From an uncultured Allosphingosinicella sp. (GTDB lineage Bacteria > Pseudomonadota > Alphaproteobacteria > Sphingomonadales > Sphingomonadaceae): DNA of 64,000 nt. Below are positions 46,227 to 54,770 of the stretch, one piece after another; position 1 is the stretch's first letter, and the number at the start of each line of letters is the position of its first letter. The notes under the pieces are model-generated. The model saw only the letters and a program-made list of their open reading frames with translations, searched no databases and was not told where the DNA came from. The stretch spans positions 1-64,000 of the forward strand of contig CAKTCN010000007.1 in assembly GCA_934539295.1 (NCBI GenBank). The letters run 5' to 3'. Both the position numbers and the translations under genes were made by a program.

Positions 46227-46850
46227 TTATCCCTCCTGCTTCGGCATGGCTGCATCATCGATCGCTGTCGCGCGCTGGTAGGCGTCACGTGCCTGGAGAC
46301 GCCCGGCATATTCGACGAAGGCCGGAAGTGCCGGCATCGACTTGAACATCAAGCCCCATCCGATCTGGGCGCCGACATAGACGTCGGCAGCCGTGAACGT
46401 GTCGCCGCAGATATAGGGCGCTGTCGAAATAGCCTTCTCGAGCGCAGCCATCGTATCGTCGTAGTCGCCATAACCCAGCATCTGCTTCTTGTCGGATTCG
46501 AAGCCTAGCGACTTGTTGGTGACTGCCGCTTCCACGGGACCCGCGGCGAAGAACATCCACCGGTAATAGGGCGCGCGCCGCGGATCGCCGTGCGGCGGAG
46601 CAAGGCCCTTTTCGGGATAGGCATCCGCAAGATAGGCGCAGATCGCCGCCGCTTCCGTCACCACCACCTCGCCGTGCCGGAGCGCGGGAACCTTGCCCAT
46701 CGGGTTCACAGCGAGATAATCGGGCGACTTCATGCCCGTCTCACCATAATCGAGGATCACCGTCTCGTACGGCTCGCCGAGTTCCTCCAGCATCCACCGG
46801 ATGATCCGCCCGCGCGACATGGGATTGGTGTAGAAGGTAAGGTTGGTCAT
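46227..46850 (-). CDS. Glutathione S-transferase family protein
   Basis: This 207-residue GST has the thioredoxin-like N-domain (TNLTFYTNPMSRGRIIRWMLEELG, VNPMGKVPALRHGEVVVTEAAAICAYLA) and an all-helical C-domain (CGDTFTAADVYVGAQIGWGL). Ser in NPMSRGR is the probable GSH-activating residue. I use ATG 46850 because the N-domain begins there; an upstream in-frame ATG at 46895 adds an unlikely tail. It is followed after 2 bp by the dienelactone hydrolase gene, so the pair is one operon with a possible role in detoxifying electrophiles. Confidence 0.92.
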   Translation of the reverse strand: MTNLTFYTNPMSRGRIIRWMLEELGEPYETVILDYGETGMKSPDYLAVNPMGKVPALRHGEVVVTEAAAICAYLADAYPEKGLAPPHGDPRRAPYYRWMFFAAGPVEAAVTNKSLGFESDKKQMLGYGDYDDTMAALEKAISTAPYICGDTFTAADVYVGAQIGWGLMFKSMPALPAFVEYAGRLQARDAYQRATAIDDAAMPKQEG

Positions 46851-46923
46851 GCCGGCGCTCCCCTGATTGCGCTGCATGGTCGCGCTGCGAGGCATCTGAG
46901 TCCAGTCGGATTTGAACGCACCT

Positions 46924-47008
46924 TGTCATTGCGAGGAGCGAAGCGAGGAAGCAATCCAGTGGGTCTCCGCGTCGGCTCTGGAATGCTTCGCTATGCTCGC
47001 AATGACGG
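46924..47008. repeat. Intergenic inverted repeat, family B
   Basis: TGTCATTGCGAGGAGCGAAGCG...GCAATCCAG on the left and TCTGGAATGCTTCGCTATGCTCGCAATGACG on the right form a long imperfect inverted repeat upstream of the GST gene and downstream of clpA. Confidence 0.8.
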
Positions 47009-47029
47009 GACAGGTGCGCACAGGCTGCA

Positions 47030-47068
47030 CCAAAGAGAAAGGGCCGCCTCCTCGTGGGAAGCGGCCCC
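47030..47068 (-). terminator. Rho-independent terminator of clpA
   Basis: On the minus strand AGCGGCCC-type sequence (47068-47060 read as GGGGCCGCT) pairs with AGGCGGCCC (47049-47041), then TTTCTCTTT follows. It begins 7 bp after the clpA stop. Confidence 0.75.
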
Positions 47069-47074
47069 TTGTCG

Positions 47075-49402
47075 TCAGGCCTGCTCTTCGGGTTCCGGCG
47101 TTTCCGCCTTGCCCTTGCGCTTGCGCTTGGGAGCTTTGGGCGGTGCCGAGATGATCTCGAAGCTGGGCGCGCCGTCCTTGATGCGGACCTTGACCTCGCC
47201 GCCGTGCACGAGCTTGCCGAACAGCAATTCCTCGGCCAGCGGCTGCTTGATCTTCTCCTGCACCAAGCGGCCCATCGGGCGCGCACCGTAGAGCCGGTCG
47301 TAACCGCGCTCGGTGAGCCATTCGCGGGCACCCTTGTCGAGCTCGATATGGACCGAACGATCCGCCAGCTGGAGTTCCAGCTGCAGGATGAACTTGTCCA
47401 CCACGCGCGACACCACTTCGGTGGGCAGGTAATCGAACGGCACGATCGCATCGAGGCGATTGCGGAATTCCGGCGAGAACATCCGCTTGATGGCCTCTTC
47501 GTCCTCACCCTCGCGAGTCATGGCGCCGAAGCCGACCGCCTCACGCGCCATGTCGGCGGCGCCGGCATTGGTGGTCATGATCAGGATGGTGTTCCTGAAA
47601 TCCACCGTCTTGCCATGGTGGTCGGTGAGCTTGCCATTGTCCATCACCTGCAGGAGGATGTTGAACAGGTCCGGATGCGCCTTCTCGACCTCGTCCAGCA
47701 GCAGCACCGAGTGCGGATGCTGGTCGACCGCATCGGTCAGCAGGCCGCCCTGGTCATAGCCGACATAGCCCGGAGGCGCGCCGATCAGGCGGCTGACCGA
47801 GTGCCGTTCCATATATTCCGACATGTCGAAACGCTGGAGCGGGATGCCGAGGATGGAGGCAAGCTGGCGCGCCACCTCCGTCTTGCCGACGCCGGTAGGG
47901 CCGGAGAACAGGTAGTTGCCGATCGGCTTGTCCGGATCGCGCAGGCCCGCACGGGACAGCTTGATCGCCGAGGACAGCACCTCGATCGCCTTGTCCTGGC
48001 CGAACACGACGCGCTTCAGGTCGCGCTCAAGATGCTCGAGCTGCTTCTTGTCGTCGCTCGACACCGATTTCGGGGGGATGCGGGCCATGGTCGAGATGAC
48101 CTGCTCCACTTCCTTGGTGGTGATGGTCTTCTTGCGCTTGTTGGGCGCCACCAGCATCTGCATCGCGCCGACCTCGTCGATCACGTCGATCGCCTTGTCC
48201 GGCAGCTTGCGGTCGTTGATGTAGCGGGCCGAAAGCTCCACGGCCGACTTGATCGCGTCGGGCGTGTACTTAACCTTGTGATGCTCCTCGAACGCGGTGC
48301 GAAGGCCGGTGATGATCTTGATCGTATCCTCGACCGTCGGCTCGTTCACGTCGATCTTCTGGAAGCGCCGGAGCAGCGCCCGGTCCTTCTCGAAATGGTT
48401 GCGGAACTCCTTGTAGGTTGTGGAGCCGATGCACCGGATCGTGCCGCCCGACAGAGCGGGCTTCAAGAGGTTCGACGCATCCATCGCGCCGCCCGACGTC
48501 GCGCCGGCGCCGATCACCGTGTGGATCTCGTCGATGAACAGCACCGCATGCGGCAGCTTCTCGAGCTCGGTCACGACCGCCTTCAGCCGTTCCTCGAAAT
48601 CGCCGCGATAGCGGGTGCCGGCGAGCAGGGCGCCCATGTCGAGGCTGTAGATCACCGCAGGACGCAGCACCTCCGGCACGTCGCCCTCGACGATCTTGCG
48701 GGCGAGGCCTTCCGCGATCGCGGTCTTCCCGACGCCAGGATCACCCACATAGAGCGGGTTGTTCTTGGACCGGCGGCACAGGATCTGGACGGTGCGGTCG
48801 ACCTCGGGCCCGCGGCCGATCAGCGGATCGACGCGGCCTTCGGTGGCTTTCTCGTTCAGGTTGACGGTGAACTGCTTCAGCGCGCTCTCGCCCTTCTTCT
48901 TGCCGTCTTCCTTGGGTGCTTCCTCGGCTGCGCCCTTCACCTCGGCAGCCTCGCCGGACACCTCACCCTTGCCGACGCCGTGGCTGATGTAGCTGACGGC
49001 ATCCAGGCGGCTCATGTCCTGCTGCTGGAGGAAGTAGACCGCATAGCTCTCACGCTCGCTGAAGAGCGCAACAAGCACGTTGGCGCCGGTCACTTCGTCG
49101 CGGCCGGACGACTGGACGTGCAGTATCGCGCGCTGCACCACCCGCTGGAAGCCGCTGGTGGGGGAGGGTTCGGTCTCGCCCTCGACCTTCAGCGCCTCAA
49201 GCTCGTTGTCGAGGTAGAGGCGTACGGCATCGCGCAGTTCATTAAGGTCGACGCCGCAGGACGACATCACCTTGGAGGCATGTGTATCTTCGATAAGTGC
49301 GAGCAACAGATGCTCGAGCGTCGCATATTCATGCCGGCGCGCGCTCGCCTCGGCCAGGGCCGTGTGCAGCGTCTGTTCCAGGTCGCGGGCAAATGATGGC
49401 AT
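47075..49402 (-). CDS. clpA: ATP-dependent Clp protease ATP-binding subunit ClpA
   Basis: This 775-residue AAA+ unfoldase feeds substrates to ClpP. It has the Clp-N double repeat (about 1-140), an Ala/Lys-rich linker (about 148-172), the first AAA module with Walker A GDPGVGKTAI (220-229) and LFIDEIHTVIGAG, and the second with GPTGVGKTEVARQLA (near 500), MSEYMERHSVSRLIGAPPGYVGYDQGG and VLLLDEVEKAH. The C-terminal IGL/IGF-like ClpP loop region and a basic tail (PKRKRKGKAE) are visible. ATG 49402 follows AAGGAG by 5 bp; the GTG at 49408 overlaps that site. clpS, often adjacent, is not beside it. Confidence 0.97.
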   Translation of the reverse strand: MPSFARDLEQTLHTALAEASARRHEYATLEHLLLALIEDTHASKVMSSCGVDLNELRDAVRLYLDNELEALKVEGETEPSPTSGFQRVVQRAILHVQSSGRDEVTGANVLVALFSERESYAVYFLQQQDMSRLDAVSYISHGVGKGEVSGEAAEVKGAAEEAPKEDGKKKGESALKQFTVNLNEKATEGRVDPLIGRGPEVDRTVQILCRRSKNNPLYVGDPGVGKTAIAEGLARKIVEGDVPEVLRPAVIYSLDMGALLAGTRYRGDFEERLKAVVTELEKLPHAVLFIDEIHTVIGAGATSGGAMDASNLLKPALSGGTIRCIGSTTYKEFRNHFEKDRALLRRFQKIDVNEPTVEDTIKIITGLRTAFEEHHKVKYTPDAIKSAVELSARYINDRKLPDKAIDVIDEVGAMQMLVAPNKRKKTITTKEVEQVISTMARIPPKSVSSDDKKQLEHLERDLKRVVFGQDKAIEVLSSAIKLSRAGLRDPDKPIGNYLFSGPTGVGKTEVARQLASILGIPLQRFDMSEYMERHSVSRLIGAPPGYVGYDQGGLLTDAVDQHPHSVLLLDEVEKAHPDLFNILLQVMDNGKLTDHHGKTVDFRNTILIMTTNAGAADMAREAVGFGAMTREGEDEEAIKRMFSPEFRNRLDAIVPFDYLPTEVVSRVVDKFILQLELQLADRSVHIELDKGAREWLTERGYDRLYGARPMGRLVQEKIKQPLAEELLFGKLVHGGEVKVRIKDGAPSFEIISAPPKAPKRKRKGKAETPEPEEQA

Positions 49403-49528
49403 TGTCACTCCTTCTGCCCGCGACGAACATTCACGGGCGTCTTGCCTCCAATGTCGGTCCTCGTCGGGCCGGCATCAAGCGGGCGAGCAAATAACCTCGT
49501 CGGAACATCGGATATGCCGCTCTTCGCT

Positions 49529-49726
49529 TCACTTCCTGAATAGACCTTCGACGCTTGCCCGAAACTGAATTGACGCTTCGAGCTTTGCCCGTACCCGTTC
49601 GATTTCATTTTCGAGAACAGCGATACGCGCCTTCAGTTCCTCTACGGACAAAGGATCGAGATCCTGCCGCGTGACGAGCAGCAGCGGATCGCCCGGCTTG
49701 TCGGGAAAGAGTTCGTCCAGATCCAT
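49529..49726 (-). CDS. DUF1192 family small protein
   Basis: This 65-residue protein begins MDLDELFPDKPGDPLLLVTR, then DLDPLSVEELKARIAVLENEIERVRAKLE, a coiled coil, and ends ASVEGLFRK, which is the DUF1192 pattern. Function is unknown. It is divergent from the quinone oxidoreductase gene, with 84 bp between start codons, an association common in alphaproteobacteria. The frame remains open far upstream but that extension is antisense to the oxidoreductase. Confidence 0.88.
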   Translation of the reverse strand: MDLDELFPDKPGDPLLLVTRQDLDPLSVEELKARIAVLENEIERVRAKLEASIQFRASVEGLFRK

Positions 49727-49810
49727 GGGGCGGAACGTTGACCGGCGGTGATGCGCTGTCAATAAACTGCGTTCGATCTCGCACGGAAAAAGATGAAAGC
49801 TTCCTAACCC

Positions 49811-50809
49811 ATGATGGCTATCGACCCGGCCGAGGCAGGCGGCCCAGAAGTGCTGCGGCCGGTCCAGCGTCCGGTGCCGCAGCCTGGCTCCGGCGAGGTG
49901 CTGATCAAGGTTGCGGCGGCGGGCGTGAACCGTCCGGACGTCATGCAGCGGCTTGGACTCTACCCGCCGCCTGCGGGTGCGCCGTCCATTCCCGGCCTGG
50001 AAGTCGCCGGGATTGTGGCCGCGACCGGCGAGGGCGTCGATGACGCCATGTTGGGCGTCGATGTCTGCGCGCTGGTCAGCGGCGGCGGCTATGCCGAACA
50101 TTGCATTGCACCGGCCGGGCAGTGCCTTTCCGTTCCACCCGGCCTGCCGATGGTGGAGGCCGCGGCCCTGCCCGAGACTTTGTTCACCGTCTGGCACAAT
50201 CTGTTCGAGCGCGGACAGGCGCGGGAGGGCGAAACCGCGCTCGTTCATGGCGGAACCAGCGGGATCGGGACCATGGCGATCATGCTCGGCCGCCTGTTCG
50301 GTATCGATGTGATCGTGACGGCGGGTTCGGACGACAAATGCGCCCGCGTGGTCGAGATCGGGGCGGCGCATGCGATCAATTATCGCACGCAGGATTATGT
50401 GGAGGAAGTGAAGCGGATCACGGGCGGCCGCGGTGTCGACGTGGTGCTCGACATGGTGGGCGGCGATTATGTCCCGCGCAACATCGCCTGCATGGCCGAG
50501 GATGCGCGGCACGTCTCCATCGCAGCGCAACGCGGCGCGCGTGCCGAGATCCCGGTCTGGACGGTGATGGCGAGGCGGCTGACGCTGACCGGATCAACGC
50601 TCCGCGCGCGCAGCGTGGAGTTCAAGTCGCATTTGGCCGATGAGATACGTCGCAACGTGTGGCCGCATGTCGAGGCAGGCCGCCTGCGCCCGATCATCGA
50701 CGCCACTTTCCCGCTGGATCAGGCGGCCGACGCTCACCGCCGCATGGAAGGCGGCGAGCATGTGGGCAAGATCGTGCTCACCACAATCCCGTCCGAGCGA
50801 GGAACGTAG
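49811..50809 (+). CDS. NAD(P)H-quinone oxidoreductase (PIG3-like zeta-crystallin family)
   Basis: This 332-residue medium-chain dehydrogenase/reductase has no zinc ligands. The N-domain shows EVLIKVAAAGVNRPDVMQRLG and IPGLEVAGIVAATGEGV, the nucleotide site ALVHGGTSGIGTMAIMLGRL, and the C-terminal GEHVGKIVLT. Such enzymes reduce quinones with NADPH by two or one electrons. The neighbouring divergent DUF1192 gene is typical. A decayed family B repeat follows. Confidence 0.93.
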   Translation: MMAIDPAEAGGPEVLRPVQRPVPQPGSGEVLIKVAAAGVNRPDVMQRLGLYPPPAGAPSIPGLEVAGIVAATGEGVDDAMLGVDVCALVSGGGYAEHCIAPAGQCLSVPPGLPMVEAAALPETLFTVWHNLFERGQAREGETALVHGGTSGIGTMAIMLGRLFGIDVIVTAGSDDKCARVVEIGAAHAINYRTQDYVEEVKRITGGRGVDVVLDMVGGDYVPRNIACMAEDARHVSIAAQRGARAEIPVWTVMARRLTLTGSTLRARSVEFKSHLADEIRRNVWPHVEAGRLRPIIDATFPLDQAADAHRRMEGGEHVGKIVLTTIPSERGT

Positions 50810-50875
50810 CGGACGAGCGATCCAGCGGACCTCCGGTCAGCCCTGGATCGCTTAGCTGTGCTCGCAATGGCGAGC
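50807..50875. repeat. Degenerate intergenic inverted repeat, family B
   Basis: GTAGCGGACGAGCGATCCAG and CTGGATCGCTTAGCTGTGCTCGCAATGGCGAG are recognisable as decayed arms of the element at 24692-24775. It begins on the last codons of the quinone oxidoreductase gene. Confidence 0.6.
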
Positions 50876-50978
50876 GGCGGGTCGATCGCGCTTGCGTCCG
50901 GCACCCCATCCGCTTACACCCTCCGCCATGCGTGGCCGCTCCGTGAGGGGCGGCCCTTATCATTTCTGGAGGACCTCA

Positions 50979-51674
50979 GTGGCCCAGCCGCTCATGCCGC
51001 ATGCGACCGCTTCCTGGCTGGTCGATACTACCGCTCTCAGCTTCGAGCAGATCGCCGACTTCTGCGGCTTGCACATCCTTGAGGTGCAGGCGATCGCCGA
51101 TGATACCGCCGCGACCAAGCTGACCGGCCGAGATCCGATCCGTGCGGGCGAGCTGACGCAGGAAGAGATCAACCGCGGACAGGACGATCCCGCCTACCGC
51201 CTGAAGATGCAGCGCGAGCCGGACAAGGCCGAGCGGACCAAGGGACCGCGCTACACGCCGGTATCGAAGCGCCAGGACAAGCCGGACGGCATCGCCTGGA
51301 TCATCCGCAATCACCCCGAAATCTCGGACGGCACGATTTCCAAGCTGATCGGCACCACGCGCACCACGATTGCCGCGATTCGCGATCGCACGCACTGGAA
51401 CATCGCCAACATTCAGCCGAAGGACCCGGTGACGCTCGGCCTCACCAGTCAGCGTGAATTGGACGCGATCGTTGCCAAGGCCGCCAAGGCCGCGGGTCTG
51501 GATGCCCCGACCGACCATCGCTTGGCCGGTGATCGCGAAGCGCTGATCGAGGAATTGCGCAAGGAGCGCGAGGCGCATGCCCGGGAGGCCGAGGAAGCGC
51601 TCGCTGCCGAGCAGCGCGGCGACGAGCCGGTCAGCCCTTATGGTGTCGATTTCGTCGATCCGTTCAAGCGCTAA
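50979..51674 (+). CDS. trcR: Cell cycle transcriptional regulator TrcR (DUF1013)
   Basis: This 231-residue protein matches DUF1013/TrcR: PHATASWLVDTTALSFEQIADFCGLHILEVQAIADD at the start, a middle block KGPRYTPVSKRQDKPDGIAWIIRNHPEISDGTISKLIGTTRTTIAAIRDRTHWN with a helix-turn-helix-like segment, and a charged helical tail ending GVDFVDPFKR. The family is confined to alphaproteobacteria and has been linked to cell-cycle gene control. I take the GTG at 50979, which has GGAGG 6 bp upstream and matches the family start; open frame to 50892 lies in repeat-derived DNA. Confidence 0.92.
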   Translation: MAQPLMPHATASWLVDTTALSFEQIADFCGLHILEVQAIADDTAATKLTGRDPIRAGELTQEEINRGQDDPAYRLKMQREPDKAERTKGPRYTPVSKRQDKPDGIAWIIRNHPEISDGTISKLIGTTRTTIAAIRDRTHWNIANIQPKDPVTLGLTSQRELDAIVAKAAKAAGLDAPTDHRLAGDREALIEELRKEREAHAREAEEALAAEQRGDEPVSPYGVDFVDPFKR

Positions 51675-51695
51675 GCCACCTAGTACCAACACGCA

Positions 51696-51780
51696 TTCGG
51701 GCTGAGCGTGTCGCGGCCCTGTTCCTTCTCTTCCGCTGCATGGAAGGAGGGCAGGGCTTCGACAGGCTCAGCCCGAACGG
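51696..51780. repeat. Intergenic inverted repeat, family D
   Basis: TTCGGGCTGAGC (51696-51707) is the exact inverse of GCTCAGCCCGAA (51767-51778), and the homology extends imperfectly inward to CTTCGACAGG. It sits after trcR and before the acyl-CoA ligase gene. Confidence 0.75.
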
Positions 51781-51829
51781 ATTCTGGGGCAAGTGGATAA
51801 GCACCGGCTTGCCGCCCATCCATTTGCCT

Positions 51830-51845
51830 TTTACGTAAACGTAAA
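51830..51845. promoter_or_regulatory. Perfect 16-bp palindrome (operator candidate) at the acyl-CoA ligase start
   Basis: TTTACGT-AA-ACGTAAA is a perfect inverted repeat with a 2-bp spacer, and its last base is the A of the ATG at 51845. It has the form of a dimeric repressor site. ACGT-containing palindromes of this kind have been described for regulators of fatty-acid and branched-chain amino-acid catabolism, but the binding protein here is unknown. Confidence 0.6.
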
Positions 51846-53527
51846 TGGACGATCCGGCTCGAATCTGGCGTAGCGCCTACCAGCATCCCAGTGATTGGGA
51901 TCAATCGTTTCCACCGCTCAGCCTGCCTGCGATGTTCGAGGAGACCGCGCATCGCACGCCCAATGCCTGGCTGATCGACTTTCTCGGCCGCAAATACAGC
52001 TATGCCGAGACTTTGAGCGGGGTGAACCGCGTCGCTTGCGGGCTGGCGAAGATGGGGGTGAAGAAGGGCGACCGCGTCGGCCTGTTTCTGCCCAACGTGC
52101 CGCATTACCTCGCCGCTTATTATGGCGCGCTGAAGATCGGCGCCACCATCGTCAACTTCTCGCCGCTCTACACCGCGCAGGAACTGGCCGATCAGGTCGA
52201 GGATAGCGGCACCCGCATCTTGTTCACCGTCTCGGCGCAGGCGTTGTTGCCGACCGCCTTGAAGGTGCTCGACATGTCGAGCCTGGAGCGGCTGGTGGTG
52301 GGTTCGATCGCAGGCGCGCTGCCGCCGGCCAAGTCTTTGCTCTACCGCTGGCTCAAGGCCAAGGAGATTGCGGCCCGTCCGCAAGGTGACGAGCGGGTGA
52401 TCGCCTTCTCCGGACTCATCGCCAATAACGGCCGGTGCGAACTGGCGCCGATCGATCCGGTGAACGACGTCGCGCTGATCCAATATACCGGCGGCACCAC
52501 AGGCACGCCCAAGGGCGCAATGCTGACCCACCAGAACCTTACGGCCAATGCGCGGCAGGTGGATGCGGTGGATGCCGACCGCACGGCCGAGGACCGGATC
52601 ATGGGCGTGCTGCCGATGTTCCACGTCTTCGCCAATACCTGCGTGCTCAACCGCACCGTGCACCGGGGCGGCGAGATCGTTATGCTGCCGCGCTTCGACG
52701 CCGCGCAGACGCTGGCCGCGATCGAGCGCACCAAGGTCACTTCGATGCCGGGCGTCCCGACCATGTACCAGGCCTTGCTCGATCACCCGCAGACCGCCAG
52801 GACCGATTTCTCCAGCCTGCGCATCTGCATTTCCGGCGGCGCGCCGATGCCGGCCGAGGTCAAGACCCGTTTCGAGGAGCGCACGGGAGCCAAGCTGGTC
52901 GAGGGATATGGGCTGACCGAAAGCTCCGGCGTGGTCTCCACCAACCCTTATGAAGGCACCAACAAGCCCGGCACGATCGGTCAGCCTTTGCCGGCCACCG
53001 CCGTCGTGCTGGTCGACAAGGAAGATCCCACGCGTCCGCCGCCGCCGGGGGAGCCGGGCGAGATCACCATCGCAGGGCCGCAGGTGATGAAGGGTTATTG
53101 GAACCGCCCCGATGCCGATGCCGAAGTGTTCGTCGACGGGCGCCTGCGCACCGGAGACGTCGGCATCATCGACGAGGACGGCTATGTCCGCATCGTAGAC
53201 CGGCTGAAGGACATGATCGCGGTGGGCGGGTTCAAGGTCTTCCCGAGCCAGATCGAGGCGCATCTCTATCGGCACGAGGCGGTCAAGGAAGCGCTGGTGA
53301 TCGGCATTCCGGACGCGCGTCTGGGCGAGAAGCCGAAGGCGTTCGTGACGCTTCAGGAAGGTGTGGAGATCGGCGGCGCCGAGCTGGTTGCCTGGGTCAA
53401 TGCCTGCGTCGGCAAGCATGAGCGCATCGTCGCATGCGAAATCCGCGAGGCGCTGCCCAAGACCATGATCGGCAAGCTCAGCCGCAAGGAACTCCAGGCC
53501 GAGGAGCGGGCCAAAGCCTCCGCTTGA
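51845..53527 (+). CDS. Long-chain acyl-CoA ligase (AMP-binding)
   Basis: This 560-residue ANL-superfamily enzyme activates a carboxylate (probably a long-chain fatty acid) as acyl-AMP and then acyl-CoA. The P-loop is IQYTGGTTGTPKGAMLTHQN (about 215-234), the A5 motif GYGLTESSGVVSTNP, A8 LRTGDVGIIDEDGYVRIVDRLKDMI and A10 PKTMIGKLSRKEL with the catalytic lysine. The closing ERAKASA is ordinary. No Shine-Dalgarno precedes the ATG; a 16-bp palindrome touches the start, suggesting a leaderless or tightly repressed transcript. xseB begins 33 bp downstream. Confidence 0.93.
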   Translation: MDDPARIWRSAYQHPSDWDQSFPPLSLPAMFEETAHRTPNAWLIDFLGRKYSYAETLSGVNRVACGLAKMGVKKGDRVGLFLPNVPHYLAAYYGALKIGATIVNFSPLYTAQELADQVEDSGTRILFTVSAQALLPTALKVLDMSSLERLVVGSIAGALPPAKSLLYRWLKAKEIAARPQGDERVIAFSGLIANNGRCELAPIDPVNDVALIQYTGGTTGTPKGAMLTHQNLTANARQVDAVDADRTAEDRIMGVLPMFHVFANTCVLNRTVHRGGEIVMLPRFDAAQTLAAIERTKVTSMPGVPTMYQALLDHPQTARTDFSSLRICISGGAPMPAEVKTRFEERTGAKLVEGYGLTESSGVVSTNPYEGTNKPGTIGQPLPATAVVLVDKEDPTRPPPPGEPGEITIAGPQVMKGYWNRPDADAEVFVDGRLRTGDVGIIDEDGYVRIVDRLKDMIAVGGFKVFPSQIEAHLYRHEAVKEALVIGIPDARLGEKPKAFVTLQEGVEIGGAELVAWVNACVGKHERIVACEIREALPKTMIGKLSRKELQAEERAKASA

Positions 53528-53559
53528 CCCCCGGCGCGGCCAAGGCCAATGCTGCCGCC

Positions 53560-53805
53560 ATGGTAGAAGGTGCGGAAATCGAAGGCCTGTCGTTCGAGGC
53601 GGCGTTGCGCCGGCTGGAAGAAATCGTGCGCAAGCTGGAGAGCGGCGAGGCGTCGCTCGACGAGTCGATCGACCTCTATTCGGAGGGTGATCGGCTACGC
53701 CAGCAATGCGAGGCGCGGTTGCAGGCGGCGCAGGCGCGGATCGAGAAGATCCAGTTCGGCCGGGACGGCCAGCCCGCCGGCACGGTGCCGTTCGGCGATG
53801 AGTGA
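53560..53805 (+). CDS. xseB: Exodeoxyribonuclease VII small subunit
   Basis: This 81-residue protein is XseB: LSFEAALRRLEEIVRKLESGEASLDESIDLYSEG is diagnostic, followed by a coiled coil. It associates with XseA to degrade single-stranded DNA. ATG 53560 gives the usual length; a TTG at 53524 overlapping the previous stop would add 12 residues. The last codons overlap ispA by 8 bp. Confidence 0.95.
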   Translation: MVEGAEIEGLSFEAALRRLEEIVRKLESGEASLDESIDLYSEGDRLRQQCEARLQAAQARIEKIQFGRDGQPAGTVPFGDE

Positions 53806-54712
53806 CATCGAGGTCGTGAGCGTGGAGGCGCGGCTCAAGCCCGCGCTGGACGCGATCGCCGCCGACATGGACCGGCTGTTCGACGAATTGCTGCCGGTGC
53901 CGGAAGACAGCCGCGCGCGGCTTTACCAGGCGATGCGCCATGCTGCGATCGGCGGGGGCAAGCGGCTGCGGCCGTTGCTCGTGGTGGCAGCATGCGGCCT
54001 GTTCAACATCGATCGTGAACGGGCACTGCGCGTCGGTCTCGCGGTGGAATGCATCCACGTCTACTCGCTCATCCACGACGACCTGCCGTGCATGGACGAT
54101 GACGATCTGCGCCGTGGCAAGCCGACCGTGCATCGCGCCTTCGATGAATGCACGGCGATCCTTGCAGGGGATTCGCTGCACGCACTTGCGTTCGAGGTGC
54201 TGGCGGATCCGGCGACCCACGAGGATCCGTTCGTGCGCAGCGAGTTGATCGCAGAACTCGGCCGCGCATCGGGACCGGCCGGCATGGCAGGTGGGCAGAT
54301 GATGGACCTGAGGGCAGAGGAGGCAGAGCTCGATCTCGCCACCGTGACCCGGCTCCAGCAGCTCAAGACCGGCGCCCTGATCGGCTTCTGCCTGGAGGCG
54401 GCAGGGATCATGGGCAAGGTGGCGCCTGCCGGGAGGACGGGCCTTCGCGGCTATGCGCGTGATGTGGGGCTGGCTTTCCAGATCGCCGACGATCTGCTCG
54501 ACGTCGAGGGCGAGGAAGCCAAGACCGGCAAGCGCGTCGGCAAGGATGGCGAAGCCGGCAAGGAAACGTTCGTGTCGCTGCTGGGCGCCGATCGCGCGCG
54601 CGAACAGGCGCGGATCCTGGTCGGGCAGGCGATCGCCCATCTGCAAAGCCACGGGTCGGAAGCGGACCTGCTGCGCGCCATCGCCCGCTTCTCGGTCGAG
54701 CGGGACCATTGA
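53798..54712 (+). CDS. ispA: Polyprenyl synthetase (farnesyl/geranylgeranyl diphosphate synthase)
   Basis: This 304-residue trans-prenyltransferase has the two aspartate motifs, FARM in SLIHDDLPCMDDDDLRRG and SARM in FQIADDLLDVEG, plus GGGKRLRPLLVVAACG. Two residues lie between the first two and last aspartates (DDLPCMDDDD), as in type II farnesyl diphosphate synthases. It makes FPP or a near product for quinones, undecaprenol and carotenoids. It overlaps xseB by 8 bp; dxs, which often follows, is not here. coaD follows 58 bp later. Confidence 0.94.
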   Translation: MSDIEVVSVEARLKPALDAIAADMDRLFDELLPVPEDSRARLYQAMRHAAIGGGKRLRPLLVVAACGLFNIDRERALRVGLAVECIHVYSLIHDDLPCMDDDDLRRGKPTVHRAFDECTAILAGDSLHALAFEVLADPATHEDPFVRSELIAELGRASGPAGMAGGQMMDLRAEEAELDLATVTRLQQLKTGALIGFCLEAAGIMGKVAPAGRTGLRGYARDVGLAFQIADDLLDVEGEEAKTGKRVGKDGEAGKETFVSLLGADRAREQARILVGQAIAHLQSHGSEADLLRAIARFSVERDH

Positions 54713-54770
54713 TGATGCAGTCGGCAATCCACTCCAACACGCAAGTGCCTTGTAGCGAGAGCCGCGGGTC

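Noticed and set aside
47054..49396. A 780-codon plus-strand frame opposite clpA
   Set aside because: Antisense composition, no motifs; clpA on the other strand is certain.
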